Positions 20,021-30,800 of a stretch of DNA of 64,000 nt are shown here, one piece after another (the first letter of the stretch is position 1; every line of letters begins with the position of its first letter). The stretch is from Phymatolithon calcareum (lineage: Eukaryota > Rhodophyta > Florideophyceae > Hapalidiales). The position numbers were made by a program, and so were the translations under genes. A model generated the notes under the pieces. The model was given only the letters and a program-made list of their open reading frames with translations. It was not told where the DNA came from and did no database searches. Where the stretch lies: contig OZ345355.1 in assembly GCA_977006965.1 (NCBI GenBank), positions 186,001 to 250,000 of the forward strand. The letters run 5' to 3'.

Positions 20021-21337
20021 GTGAAACCTTTTGCACAATGTCCCCTGTCCATCTTTGGTGCCGGTGGCAAACGTGCAGACATTTCTGGCACATTTTCCGT
20101 CTTCCCGAACTCGGGGCGACCGTCACACTTGACTTTGAACATTTTTTTTGCCGTGCACGGGGTCCAGGATGGACGAAAACTTCGGTTATGTTCGCGGTCA
20201 GAGAGCTAACGATACTCGCGAACCTCCCGAAGGGTGAGCGACATGGTCAAACTGAGCAGGACTATGTCGACCGCGTCACCTGAGCTGTACCGCCGCGCGC
20301 CCTGGTTTCTGCCGCCCGGTTTGGGTAACTTGCCCCTTATGCCAACGTACGTGAATGACAAAAGCTGGGACTGGAGGTCCCGCGTGGCAGTCCCCCGTGA
20401 ATGTCTCAAAATCAGCCCTACATCCGCGACCCAGGCACAGTTATCCCGTGAGCGCACAAAGAACGTGAAAGCCGTCGGAGTGCGTGTCATGGCGTCCCAG
20501 CACCAGCGTCTGGTTCCAGGAGTGACGCCACCATTTGACACATGGGCAGTACGCGAGGATGTTGAGCACCCGTACTGCGAGCGTCTCGCTCGGTTTTCGC
20601 ACAGCGATTGGTTTGCACTCGGGGAGGACTGGGACAGGGTGCCCTTCGCGAGCAACTCGGTTTTGTTTCTAGAGCAACGGCTCCTCCCGCCGGGATTTCG
20701 GGATATGGCGAAGAGTGATAAGCCAGATGGACTATATGATACCCGAGGTCGGGACGAGCACAAGTGGCGCAGTAAAACCAGGTATTTCATCCCGAGGCAT
20801 TGTCTTCAAGTCGGGAATATCGAGCACGACCAGTTCGGGGGCAGGTTTTTTCCTCTTCCAGTATGGTGGAGCTTCATAGAGGTGACCCACGGTGTTTACG
20901 CGTTCCTCGGTCCGGGTTTTGCCTACCGATCTGCCATGATCATGGGCAGTTTCCCGGCGTCGGCTTTCTGGCCTGTCGCTGTTACGGAGTTCGCAGTCAA
21001 TGTCTCCGCCTGGCTGATTTGGGAGACATACGATCGGTGAAGGCTGTGGAAGCTGCCCGACAATCTAATATCAGCCATCAGCCGCCTGGACTTTGCCGAC
21101 ATGCGGAACGGGTTGGACAACGTAGCGGAGTTCCGCCGTCTGCTCTGGAACATTTCGTCCCATGATTGGACATCGGTTCCGTTGACACAGTCCCTCCGTC
21201 CGGAGCGCATGTCTGTCCTGAATTATTCCGGCGGGCGCACTGAATACGCCCTCCACGGAGATTTCGTGTACTACGATCCCTTCGAATGCGAAATCTTGAC
21301 GTTGGAGCAGCTGCGACAGCGTAATCCGACGCGGTAA
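20021..21337 (+). pseudogene. Antisense open frame in the 3' part of the gypsy element
   Basis: One reading frame on the strand opposite to gag-pol is open from 20021 to 21337 except for TAA at 20207 and TGA at 21038. The longest part is 268 residues. The sequence is Trp- and Pro-rich (PWFLPPGLGNLP, KSWDWRSRV, GEDWDRVPFASN, WWSFIEVTHGVYAF) and continues sensibly past the TGA (RLWKLPDNLISAISRLDFAD). It lies between integrase and the 3' LTR, where some plant gypsy families carry an extra antisense ORF or a captured gene. I recognise no domain. The competing minus-strand frame at 20206-20790 looks like a shadow. It could be captured host coding sequence or a family-specific accessory frame, now decayed. 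Confidence 0.45.
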
Positions 21338-21706
21338 CCGCCAGTACACCAAGTGGAGCTCACTGAGTCGGACCCCGCGGAGTTCCGAGATTGGGTGCTT
21401 ATCCTGTGAGTCCCTTCCCGTACCCGGGAACTACGAACACCGATAGGATTTCGTTGTAAGCCTTCGAATCGCTAGCTGCGAGGAAAATATGAGGTCGGTT
21501 CCCAGGTGTTATCCGCTCCTGGACCATACCAACGCACGCGAAACAGACTTTTTCCGTCTTCCCCCTCGCCATCCCCGATTACATCCTTCATCACCTGCTC
21601 TTGTGGTAAGACATTGCGAGCATCGTCTCCTTCCCTGAAGAGTCATCCGACGGACGGGGTATATCCCGGAGTTCAGAGATTGCACGGAGAGAAATGGATT
21701 CTTGTG

Positions 21707-22712
21707 TCATTGGTTCCTCCGGGCTGAAGCAGACTGTTTTCGGCTCAGGTCCCCAGATGGGGCGCCTTTTTTCCCATCCCCAAGCTGCGGTATTTTCGCC
21801 GGAAGACGCGGATACTTGCGAACAGAACCCAATGGCGTGACCTGGGGACTCTCCGGGACGGACTGTTCGCGTGGAACGAATTCAGGAAGAACTGATGAAG
21901 TTGGTACTGCTTGAATGCGGACTCCCGGGGTTCCCGTGGCACCCTCAACGCTCGGTATGTCTCCCAATCCCCGAATGGGGGACGATATCCTCGACGTTGC
22001 TCCGGTAGGCGGATTTGTCTGTCTTGCTTTCTGACCGATATCACGTGAGCTTATTTGCTCGTCCTGATGCTCGGGAGAATTGTCTGATGGTCAGCTGGTC
22101 ACAATGTGCTCTTCGGGCATAGGTGCGGTCACAACCCGGTCTCGAGAAACTCGTTCATGCTGATGCCGAATTTCTAGGACAATGGTATCCTCTTGCACTG
22201 GAACTACCTTGTACGGGCCGTCGGCATCCGAGGACAGTTTGTTCTTCGTTCTATCCGGGGTGCTAACCGATTCTCGGCGAACAAAAACGAGAGTTCCCGG
22301 TCGGATGCGGTCAACGGTCGGTCGAATGCGGGCACCAAAATTTTTCTTGGACAATTCTTGTGCCTTTCGTACCTCTGTTGACACCGTTCCCACCAAATGC
22401 CGTAGCCAGTTCATCCACCTTGTGCGGAAAGTCTCCCTGTCGCCCGACTGGTCCGTAGACAGACGCGCCTCAAGTCCCAATGGTGGAAGATACCTCGACA
22501 TTACCAGCTCGAATGGCGAGAGTTGTGCTGCACGGTGCGTCTGGGTATTGTACGTGTATGTTACCGCGTCTGAGAACAAATCTCAATCTGTGGGATGGTC
22601 TGCAACGTAGTGCCGTAAAGCGGCAAGGATGGTCCGATTAAAACGCTCTGTCTGCCCATTGCACTGGGGATGGTATATCGTGGTGAATAAGTTTTCGATG
22701 CCGAGAATTTTG
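21707..22712 (-). pseudogene. Gypsy integrase C-terminal remnant
   Basis: From 22712 the minus strand reads IYHPQCNGQTERFNRTI, the end of the integrase catalytic core including its Glu. Then a TGA stands where Trp is expected (before DLFSDAVTYTYN), followed by SPFELV, GPYKVV and VSRDRVV of the C-terminal domain. A further in-frame stop at 22091 is followed by a Pro/Ser-rich tail to 21707. The zinc-binding N-terminus and the two catalytic Asp regions are missing by deletion between RNase H and this point. Confidence 0.85.
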
Positions 22713-22734
22713 CTGTTTCGCCTAACGTGCTTAA

Positions 22735-23096
22735 ACGAGAAAGCGCGTCGGCCTGCGTGTTTTCCTTACCTTTCTTGTAAACAACGTTGAACGTAAACTC
22801 CGACAGGCGTAACCTCCAGCGCATAAGTCGTTCAGAAGTTTCTCCTCCTGCAAATAGGGTCTCAATGTCGTCAGAGCCCAAACGACTGCTAAACATTCTC
22901 GCTCCGATGCCGAGAAATTTTTCTCCGCCGGGACGAGGGAACGCGACCAGAATCCAATTGGCTGTCGCTCTCCGTGGTCCAGATGAAAGGCTGCGACGTC
23001 TACCTTGTTCGCACTCGCATCAGTATCCAACGAATATGGAAGTCCTGGTTTCGAGAGAGCCAGAACCGGGGGAGAGGTAACCACGTCAATTAGCAT
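22735..23096 (-). pseudogene. Gypsy RNase H domain
   Basis: VLALSKPGLPYSLDTDAS contains the first RNase H Asp, followed by GFWSRSL, FSASERECLAVVWAL and LRPYLQ. A short deletion and frameshift follow, then MRWRLRLSEFTFNVVYKKG and NTQADALSRL. Typical gypsy RNase H, interrupted. Confidence 0.88.
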
Positions 23097-23125
23097 CCGA
23101 TAAACGTGCAGCTCGGCGTCACCAA

Positions 23126-23183
23126 AAGGAGCGAGCTTAGTCTGCGTGCCCTTCGAAGGGCACGCCGACTAAGCTCGCTCCTT
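23126..23183. repeat. 58-bp palindrome with one mismatch inside pol
   Basis: Centred on TTCGAA (23152-23157). The left arm begins AAGGAGCGAGCTTAGTC and the right arm ends with its inverse. It lies exactly where the RT frame stops (after LNKLLKKERA) and before RNase H resumes. Confidence 0.92.
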
Positions 23184-24003
23184 CTTCAGCAGTTTGTTTA
23201 ACGGGGCTGCGATTTCGGCAAAGTCGCTGACAAACCAGCGGTAAACATTACTCAATCCAAGGAATGACCTCAGCTCTGTCTGTATCCGTGGGGGCTGGGC
23301 TTCACGAAGTGCTGCCGTACGGGTCGTGTCCAGCGGAAGTTCGCCGGGCCGAATAAAATGTCCAAGGTAGCTAACCTTGTCGGTGAGAAACTTGCATTTC
23401 TCAAGCTTGAGAGATACACCGGCGTCCTTCAGGGTGGTGAGCACTGTACGCACGTGGTCGAAATGCGACGCGGTATCATGCGAAAGAATGATAATGTCGT
23501 CCAGGTAGACCGAACAGGTTTTCCATTTAAACTGTGAAAGCAGAATACCCAGAGTACGTTGGAATGTCGCCGGCGCGTTCGCCAGACCAAACAGCATTCT
23601 CTTGAAACGATAGAGGCCTGATTGGCAAACAAACGCTGTTTTGTGGCTGTCGTCTCCCGCAATCGGGACCTGCGAGTAGCCAGAGTTAGAATCAAGGGTG
23701 GAGAATACCTTGGCTGTGCCGAGTGAATCGATGCACTCGTTCATTCTCGGGATGGGATACGTATCCTTTACGGACACTGCATTGAGCTTACAATAATCGA
23801 CGCAAAAGCGCAAACTTCCGTCTGATTTGGGTACCAAAACCACTGGAGATGCTCAGGGTGACTGCGCTGGTTCAATCACTACACTCAACAGCATGCGCTC
23901 CACTTCCGCCTATTCCACCTGGCGTGCTCGAGGGCCTGCGGGATATGGCGGCGAGGCGACCGGTCTTGCTCCTGGAGTCAGGTCAAGATATTTCGCCAAC
24001 CTC
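23169..24003 (-). pseudogene. Gypsy reverse transcriptase domain
   Basis: The open part (23843-23169) has LRFCVDYCKLN, TYPIPRMN, FSTLDSNSGYSQV, AFVCQSGLYRFKRMLFGLANAPATFQ, the catalytic YLDDIIILS and YLGHFI. The N-terminal side (up to ~24003) reads LDLTPGARPVASPPYPAGPRA and MLLSVVIEPAQSP, with a TAG and a TGA. The TGA replaces the Trp of the usual SPWASPVV. All RT active-site motifs are intact but the gene is broken at both ends. Confidence 0.92.
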
Positions 24004-24371
24004 GTCGCTCCACATTCGCGAAAAGGGTATCAAGAGATCACGAATAGCGTCCTGATGATCTTCGGCTACGTGGGACAGGTCTAGGCTCGCAAGATCTTCA
24101 CGATTCTGCGCCGGCATCTCCCCGGTTGGGGTGTCACGGGGGAATCCGAACTACTCGGACTTAAGGTTCCGTCATCGTCTTCATCCCCGCCGTGTTCCGG
24201 GTTTTCGTCCGTGCTGTCGTCATCGCTATCCGATGAGCTGCCAGAGGAGTCCGGCTAGTTGTCAATCCGGCGTGTGCGACGATTATCGTTCTTGGACGAC
24301 TGGCGATGTTTAGATCTCCTCCCTTTTCTCGGCTTCGAGTGACGGACGTCCGACGAAATTGGGGGAATGAT

Positions 24372-25006
24372 TTATATTCGCCGTCGAGCATGTGCCGGAA
24401 AGATTGTTTTCCAATCAGCCTTCGAATTAGCGACGCTCAGTGATGTACAGCCGTCATCTGCGTCGCGGATTTCCTGACACGTGCTTTGCCACATTTTCAC
24501 CATCCCGTCATCATTCTCAGCGTCGACTCGAATCGCCCGGAGATCTTCCATGACCCTGTTCACGTCTGTACAAAGATTTCGTATATCCTCTAGAGCGGTG
24601 TCAGGCGAAGTCATCCTTAACATACCGAATCCTGCAAGTCTGAAACAGTCTGACGAACTGACGTGAGTCGAGACTCAATCAGGTGTAGGACGGCCACTTG
24701 TGCGTCCCTGGATAGGGCATTATCCTGCTTGGGTCCGGATTCTTCTTGAAAGTGAACGCTACCAGGCTCACGATAGCCTCTTTCCGCTTTTCTCGGGATG
24801 GCACAGACATCGGCGGCACATTCGCCTGAGATATGCCTCGAGGATACTCGACTGCGCAAATTATGACCATCAGCAGGAGCAAACTGCTCGCCGCCGGAAG
24901 TGCGAGACTCAGAATTTGCCTTCGATCCCTTGCGGGAATTCTTTTCCGACGTTCTAGACGTCCTAGATGGTCCTCCGGGACGTTCTTGACGCTTGGGTCT
25001 CGGCAT
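24372..25006 (-). pseudogene. Probable gypsy gag remnant
   Basis: An ATG at 25006 opens a basic, Ser/Gly/Arg-rich frame (MPRPKRQERPGG) that ends at 24617. An overlapping frame continues to 24372 with a helical, acidic stretch (DIRNLCTDVNRVMEDLRAIR). Position after the 5' LTR supports gag. No zinc knuckle or capsid major-homology motif is seen, and the protease region (about 24010-24370) is not recognisable. Confidence 0.5.
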
Positions 25007-25128
25007 GTTGGCGTCGGAGGCCAGCGGTGACGTGCCATCGTTTGTTCGGAGCGGAGACGTATAATGGGTCTTCGCGGAATTGTACTTCCGGATACGGGAA
25101 GAAAGAAGAGGTAAAAAGGTGAACCTTT

Positions 25129-25144
25129 CTAGGTCGGAAGACCA
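25129..25144 (-). other. Candidate primer binding site
   Basis: Two bases inside the 5' LTR end the minus strand reads TGGTCTTCCGACC, beginning with the TGG that pairs with the CCA end of a tRNA. The tRNA is not identified. Confidence 0.45.
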
Positions 25145-25146
25145 GC

Positions 25147-25545
25147 TGTCGTGAAAAGCCCTATGAGGGTGCTTGTCGATCGGGGTATTCGGGCCCCCTT
25201 TCCGCGGTAGCACGACAGAGCAAAGTCGGACGCGCGTTGTAGTTGCGGCTTGTAGGACCGCACGCGCGTACGGCTGAGAGAGGAAGTAAAGAGAGAGAAA
25301 GACGAGAAACAAGCGAAAGGTACGAGTTTTATCGGTCGGTTTGAGTTGCGTTACGGTAATTGCGACGAACTGACCTGCACTCGGGAACAGGCAACGTCTG
25401 AAGCGGAATCGCAGAGCACGAAAAACTCCTTTATTTCTCTCCTCCATGGACGGCAATTACGACCATAAGAACAGTGGTATACAGTAGACTGCTTACAGAA
25501 GGGAGAAAAATAGAGGGCAACGGGATCACGGAGCATTGCACCACA
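25147..25545 (-). repeat. 5' LTR of the gypsy element
   Basis: About 399 bp, matching 19399-19809; TG at one end and CA at the other. Adjacent outside is CCCGC, the target duplication. Confidence 0.9.
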
Positions 25546-25623
25546 CCCGCCATGCGTGTGCCCCTGACGGTTTGCCAAAAAGGGGCTATATTAATTTCGG
25601 GGAGTGTATGGAATAGGGAATAT

Positions 25624-26210
25624 TACTTATACCTCTTGCACTCGCTTATCATTTGCATCAACGGTCGCAACTTGCACAGGTACGTGGCAAATCCGCTCTC
25701 CGCGTCCCTCTCATGCGCCCCGTACCGGCCGCCCGTGTAGCGCGATTCGGGCTTCTCTCCGGCTTTTTATTGGCGGCAGCGTTGGCAATTTTCACCTCTG
25801 TTCCGGGCTGGTTTCTGCCCCATCACGTATTCGCAGCGGTGTTTACCATTGCGGCGGCCGTTTGGTCGATTTCTGGTGCCACTTTTGACGGCGCTGTGTC
25901 GGATGGTATGGCTCCGAAGGCGCAGATGCGTATTGTGGGCGCGCTTGGTGCATTGTAAATGGCAATTGTAGTGGTGTTTTCGATGGTTTGGGTGAGCGTC
26001 ATCATTGGAATACCATGGAAAATGAAGCCAAACAAGGATTTTCGATTTGTCATTCTTGCCGTTCTGAAGTATGTCGGAACTTCGACATTTCTTGTCGTCA
26101 TCCGTATCGTAGGTGCTCGTCTTGGTGATCAGCATATCTTTCTTGCCCTCGCGCCGAAGGATAATTCGCACTATATGTTCCGGTCTGCAAACAGTCCTGG
26201 AATCGTGTGA
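25624..26210 (+). pseudogene. DRAM-like pseudogene, unit copy 2
   Basis: Matches the gene at 12443 from its second membrane segment to the end. It lacks the start and the PYLSDAG signature. The codon equivalent to Gln200 is TAA (25956-25958), after which the frame stays open to the original TGA at 26208. Copy 3 has TAG at the same codon. The 3' UTR and AATAAA are preserved. Confidence 0.9.
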
Positions 26211-26470
26211 ATGGAACGTCGAGGGGAGTAATAGAGAGGAGAATCCCACGGAATGGAGTCGCTGAGGCCGATGCATTGCGCTGAGAAGAAGGGGTTGGAT
26301 GGTTGGTGTTCCCTATTGTTTTTGATTACCTCGGCATCCCCGGTCGATTCTGCGAATGACGGTTATTCGTTTGTCTGGTTTGATTGCAAATATATTTGTA
26401 TTTGCGCTGCAATTTTTGTTTTGTACGGTGATGGCGTTGAAAGCGACGCTTGTGCGAAGTAGCGACCCAA

Positions 26471-28826
26471 TAAACTAATTCTAACTCTGATTTAAACATC
26501 GATGCGACTCGTCATTACTGGCCACCACGATGCTAACGTTGACAGTGAGTCGTCGAACGAATGCTCTGAGGTTCAATTCAAACGAACATTCTAGTGGCAG
26601 GACACAATGGCTTGAATTACGTCTCTGCCATACACGAAAGACCACTGATATCACTATAGAAAAGATGTTAATGAAAATGGGGTGATCTCTCTCCATGCGA
26701 TGATGAGATGATCTCTACTAAAATTACGAAGGGGGAACTGCTTCAGTAGGCTTCCGATTGCCTTCTAGCTATGGGCTTTGGTGGAAGCAAATTTCGTGCT
26801 TCCTGCTCGCAGAACCTATGCTGGAATTTAGGTCGCCTATTCCTGCAGCTTGTGGTGCCACTGCATCATTGCGTGTCTACAATGTGCATACACGAAGAGC
26901 ATGCAGTTTTTGTAACGCTATTTCTCAAGCACGTGGGAATTTACAACTTGTGTGTTTATTGAACCTCATGTGTATGTACTCGGCAAGGTCCCTCGACACA
27001 TTGCAGGAACATGAGAGGGTTCGTGTCGCGATTATGTGGCAATCATGGTCAGTCTGCATTTCAGAGGACGGCTATCCATTATTGATACAGAATTTGCACT
27101 GTTTCATTCAGGCAAGCCTCCACTTTGCGTACCTCATCCACAGATGAGCATCAGGGGAAGCAATGGGTGAGGTACGTCATTCCTTTCGGTTCTGCTTCTC
27201 AATGTTGTATTCCTGATTGTCCCTATTTGGGGAGGCACTCGACGTGATGATGCACTTCTTCCAAGGTCACGTTGATCTTCTGCTTTTTATTCTTCGGTTG
27301 TGTTGCATTTTTCGAAACTGTACATGGCTCGGTCAACAGTACTTGGCTGGACACTACGTGTATTTTGATCTATCATTCGCAATCATACACCACGAAGTAG
27401 TTCTTATGTGGCCAGCACAGCACGAGCCCGTTGATCTTCTGCTTTTTATTCTTCGGTGGTGTTGCATTTTTCGAAACTGTACATGGCTCGGTCAACAGTA
27501 CTTGGCTGGACACTACGTATATTTTGATCTATCATTCGCAATCATACACCACGGAGTAGTATTTATGTGGCCAGTACAGCACGATCCCGCAGAGAGAGGC
27601 GGACTGAACTTGAGTATTGTTGAATACATTCGGTACAAGTCCAGATTTACTTCATGTACTCGATGCCCTTTCTTTCTCCGTCTTTATATGCACCTTGTTT
27701 AGTACTGTACTTTTCTCTGTGGCTACCGTATTGATACACTCGACATCAAGAACGTTTTGAGTAGCCAGATGATTTTAGCGTAGAGATTATCGCAAGAGCT
27801 GCCCCGTTACTCCAAGGTGAGGCTTTGGAAGCTCTAAAAAAATAAAATCATCAAATATCCCATTAATTTTATCAGTAGCGGCAAGCAGATTCTTGGGATT
27901 CCTACTCTAGCGAATAAAGTGGCTCGACGCTGTCCGAAGCATTCGCAGATTCATTTCCAACAGGGACGCATGGAACAACAGCATTTTAGAATTCTCACTC
28001 CTTTTTGCTGATGATTCAGAACTCATAAAAAATAGATTTTAACACACGTGACGTAATGGCGGCGTTTTCGACAATATTCACCTTCACATTAGAAGACGCA
28101 AGAGCAACTGTAAAATATTCGCTCGGCACAGACCCAATCAAAGATCTTTGCTTCTTGTGAGAATAATTGTATTTTCGATTTGTGAAGTCCACCCAGAACT
28201 GTGACCATGATATCGCTTTTTTGTATTGGAGAGACTTGTGACAGACGGACATTTTTATAAAATGAACTAAAGCGTTTTCGTAATTCGAGCAATGTCAAGG
28301 CACTTCCCTATTCTCTAGAAGCAATGTTGTTGCGATCAATCACCATGATTAGTATCCCCCGCAGCGGACATAGCTCGGAGAAACATACGTTTAGATGGAG
28401 GGTCATCATACGAACAGTCCGATAACATCTTTGACAGAGGAAGGCCTGACCTTCAGAACCTGCATGAATCCGAGTTTCAGATTATTGCTTTTACAGTGTT
28501 TACAGGATTGTGAACACTTTATCACTAAGAATAGCGCTGTCTTTATTTAGGAGATGAATTCCAATCGACCCTCCACCATGCTCTATCCATTATCATTGTA
28601 GCCTCTGTCTATTCTTCTGGTATTGTTCTAGCACAAAAACTGATGTCCCGCACTTTTTTGATGGATCCATCTCATCAAGTGGCAGCGGCATCCGGATACT
28701 TTTCATAGGCTGATCGTTCGTACAAGAAAACAATACACCTCAAAATGCCTTTGAAATAGTCAATATACTATCAGGAACCTTCCCCTGATACTATAAACAA
28801 TTATATTGTAATTGTTTATAGTATAA
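26471..28826. other. Intergenic part of unit copy 2
   Basis: No supported gene. The frame at 27217-27702 is long only because the 159-bp tandem duplication is a multiple of three. Confidence 0.4.
27271..27588. repeat. 159-bp tandem duplication
   Basis: GTTGATCTTCTGC at 27271 recurs at 27430 with nearly identical following sequence. Copies 1 and 3 of the unit have a single version. Confidence 0.92.
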
Positions 28827-29176
28827 TGTGAGGGGGAGAAACGCCGACTTCACAAGTTACATAAATTTAATTGCGAAAGACACCCCTTCGTGTGCCCACT
28901 GGATTATGAGTTTATTTGATAATCAAAAAAACTTCGACTTAGCAGGGTAGTGCCTTTATTTCCCATTATTTCTCTCCACAAAGCCTAGTCCTGCAACGAG
29001 AACTACCGCTACAGTACATTGGCAAACTCCCAATATTCGTGCCAACCGACCTTTTTTTTCCCATTAGAAACATGCATATATGATACATTTTCACATCTTG
29101 TGAAAAGCTTCATAGAAATTGCATGGACCCATTTTCAGAAAAGCAGTATGACAACCGGTTTGCGTTACTCCCCCCC
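28827..29176. mobile_element. Harbinger-like MITE
   Basis: A roughly 350-bp insertion absent from copy 1. One end reads TGAGGGGGAGAAACGC and the other, inverted, TGGGGGGAGTAACGC. TAA stands on both sides (28824-28826 and 29177-29179), the three-base target typical of PIF/Harbinger elements. Non-coding. Just upstream (about 28788-28823) is a separate small palindrome. Confidence 0.6.
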
Positions 29177-29233
29177 ATAACATTCCCCTGATTGAACCAT
29201 GATATAGTATGATTGAGAATCCACTAGAATTGG

Positions 29234-29240
29234 TATATAA
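29234..29240 (+). promoter_or_regulatory. TATA box of small secreted-protein gene, copy B
   Basis: TATATAA 92 bp before the ATG at 29332, as in copy A. The Harbinger-like MITE ends only 58 bp upstream, so upstream control may differ between the paralogues. Confidence 0.55.
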
Positions 29241-29331
29241 GAAACTGAAAACACATTTCACAAGTGCCTGTAGTAACGACCATCTGAGACTCGGGTATCA
29301 CAAGGTAACGCACTTCCATCGCTACATCGAA

Positions 29332-29724
29332 ATGTTGAAAACCAATATCTTCTTCGTATTCACGATACCGGCTCTACTTTGGGCGTTCGGGACATGCGTG
29401 CCACTGTCGTCACCTGAAGGCGTCCGAGGAAGCTTAACTGCGAAAAATGTGGCAATAGCTGCAATGTCGGACCGAGCACTGATATTTCGCACTGGGGCTA
29501 GACTTGGACCAAAAGCCGTGAAAGGGGTAATAACGTCACCAAAGCAAACATCTGGAAGAAAGACAAAGATAAATAGTGAACTGAGAGAATTCGCCAAGGA
29601 GATTGGGGAGAGCATTCTGGAAGAAGTTTTAAAGGAATTATTCAAGAACAACAAGAATGAAAATCAGACTGGCAATGTCGGAGTCCGGACGCCAACTCCA
29701 AAACCGCTCCCATTTTTATCCTAA
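29332..29724 (+). CDS. Small secreted protein with amphipathic helix, copy B
   Basis: 130 residues, paralogue of 16091. Signal peptide (FFVFTIPALLWAFGTC), basic middle, helix and Pro-rich tail are all kept. Relative to copy A the 3-nt indel near residue 84 preserves frame, and every nucleotide difference I find in the coding part changes an amino acid. In the helix F-to-I, V-to-L, F-to-V and F-to-L keep hydrophobic positions, while two K become E, so net charge falls sharply. The gene in copy A is therefore not simply duplicated; the two products have diverged in sequence while holding architecture. Function unknown; a membrane-active or effector-type peptide is inference. Confidence 0.7.
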   Translation: MLKTNIFFVFTIPALLWAFGTCVPLSSPEGVRGSLTAKNVAIAAMSDRALIFRTGARLGPKAVKGVITSPKQTSGRKTKINSELREFAKEIGESILEEVLKELFKNNKNENQTGNVGVRTPTPKPLPFLS

Positions 29725-30058
29725 AAAGTGTGACAAATATCAGTCCTGCATATTGTAGGAATCATGTTTTGCTAGCAGCAATTACGGACTCAAAAGTACT
29801 ATACTTACACAAAGCTTGTGATCAGCATCAATAAAGCGAAAGCTCGCTAAACCTCTCTTCACACCAACATGGCCACTTTCGCTAACTGCTCTAAGTTAGC
29901 ACACAACAGTCTCCTTCATTCGAATCTCTCATCTAATGAGAGCTCTGGTAAGTCGCGTGCACTAGTACTCATTTTCTGGAGTCATCTTCAATGATGTCCA
30001 AGAACAGAAATATAAAGTTCATATTCTGTTAGATAGCGGAATTCACTGTCGGCTTGCA

Positions 30059-30268
30059 TTTATTCATTCATTTTGCGTAATCCCCTTGTGGGGCTAGAAA
30101 CACTTTGAGGGCCTAAGCTTCTTCTGTTCTAATCTATTTGCTGCGAGTTTGACTGCGAACCAAGCTTATAACTTCCCTAGAGCCTTCTCTACCTCCTGCG
30201 TTTCCCTTTCGGGAAGCGTCCCTTCGCAGCAACCAAAGGGATACTCCGCCCGCGAGTGGCTTACGGAA
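30059..30268 (-). mobile_element. SINE-like retroposon, 210 bp, with 15-bp target duplication
   Basis: Present in unit copy 2, absent at the same place in copy 1 (near 16808-16822). It is flanked by exact repeats CACTGTCGGCTTGCA (30044-30058 and 30269-30283). On the minus strand it ends AAAATGAATGAATAAA, a simple-repeat tail, as retroposons have. It contains a short GC-rich hairpin (CCCTTTCGGGAAGCG region). I find no convincing pol III boxes. A diverged relative is at about 6480-6640. Confidence 0.8.
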
Positions 30269-30800
30269 CACTGTCGGCTTGCAATGCATCCTCCCCATAG
30301 CATATGTGAACCGATCAATTCTTGCACTCGACGAAAAAGCAGTAGTTTTACTCTATAAAGAGTTTGAATTCATGTGTCCTCAAACTCTAGAGCTCCCTGC
30401 AACTTTTTTGCCTCTCTCAGCATTTATCTACCCCAGCGACGTGTATAATCCTTTCTCCTTGCCTCCCATCCGGAAAGTCCACTCAAGTCTTATGGGCGAC
30501 GCTCTGCATAATTTCTATATACATGCTAGCAAAACAAGCCTTCACGCACTTCGATTCCTGACAGGAACATGCAGGTCATGGGCGTCAGGTACCAGGAATT
30601 TCATTAAGTTGAAAATGTTGATGCATTTGGCTGAACGGCGCAGTACGTTTACATACTGTACAGAGCTTGTGGCTCGTGACGAATGACACGGTATAGTGAG
30701 AATGCCATGTCATTCGTTACACAATTACGTGTCATGTTCAATTCAAGGTGTTAAATCCTTCAAGTTTGACTGAGCTCCTTTCGTGCTACGTAGAAATTGT

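Larger units (their letters stand above)
19399..25545 (-). mobile_element. Ty3/gypsy LTR retrotransposon, complete ends, defective
   Basis: A 6.1-kb element in minus orientation with two LTRs that begin TG and end CA, flanked by the direct repeat CCCGC (19394-19398 and 25546-25550). Coding order along the minus strand is gag, RT, RNase H and integrase, the gypsy order. The LTRs differ by several percent, with indels. The frames hold stops, frameshifts, a palindromic insertion and a large deletion of the integrase core, so it is not autonomous. It sits next to the Tc1 remnant between unit copies 1 and 2. Confidence 0.92.
25624..30799. repeat. Segmental duplication, unit copy 2
   Basis: Starts inside the DRAM-like gene (equivalent to ~12712), having lost the first ~85 bp of the unit, and ends at GTAGAAATTGT, where copy 3 begins without a gap. 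Private changes are a 159-bp internal tandem duplication (27271), loss of the 28-bp palindrome, a MITE (28827) and a SINE-like insertion (30059). Confidence 0.9.

Noticed and set aside
20206-20790. Minus-strand 194-codon frame in the gypsy element, possibly envelope-like
   Set aside because: No signal peptide or membrane segment, and the opposite strand has the longer and more protein-like frame.
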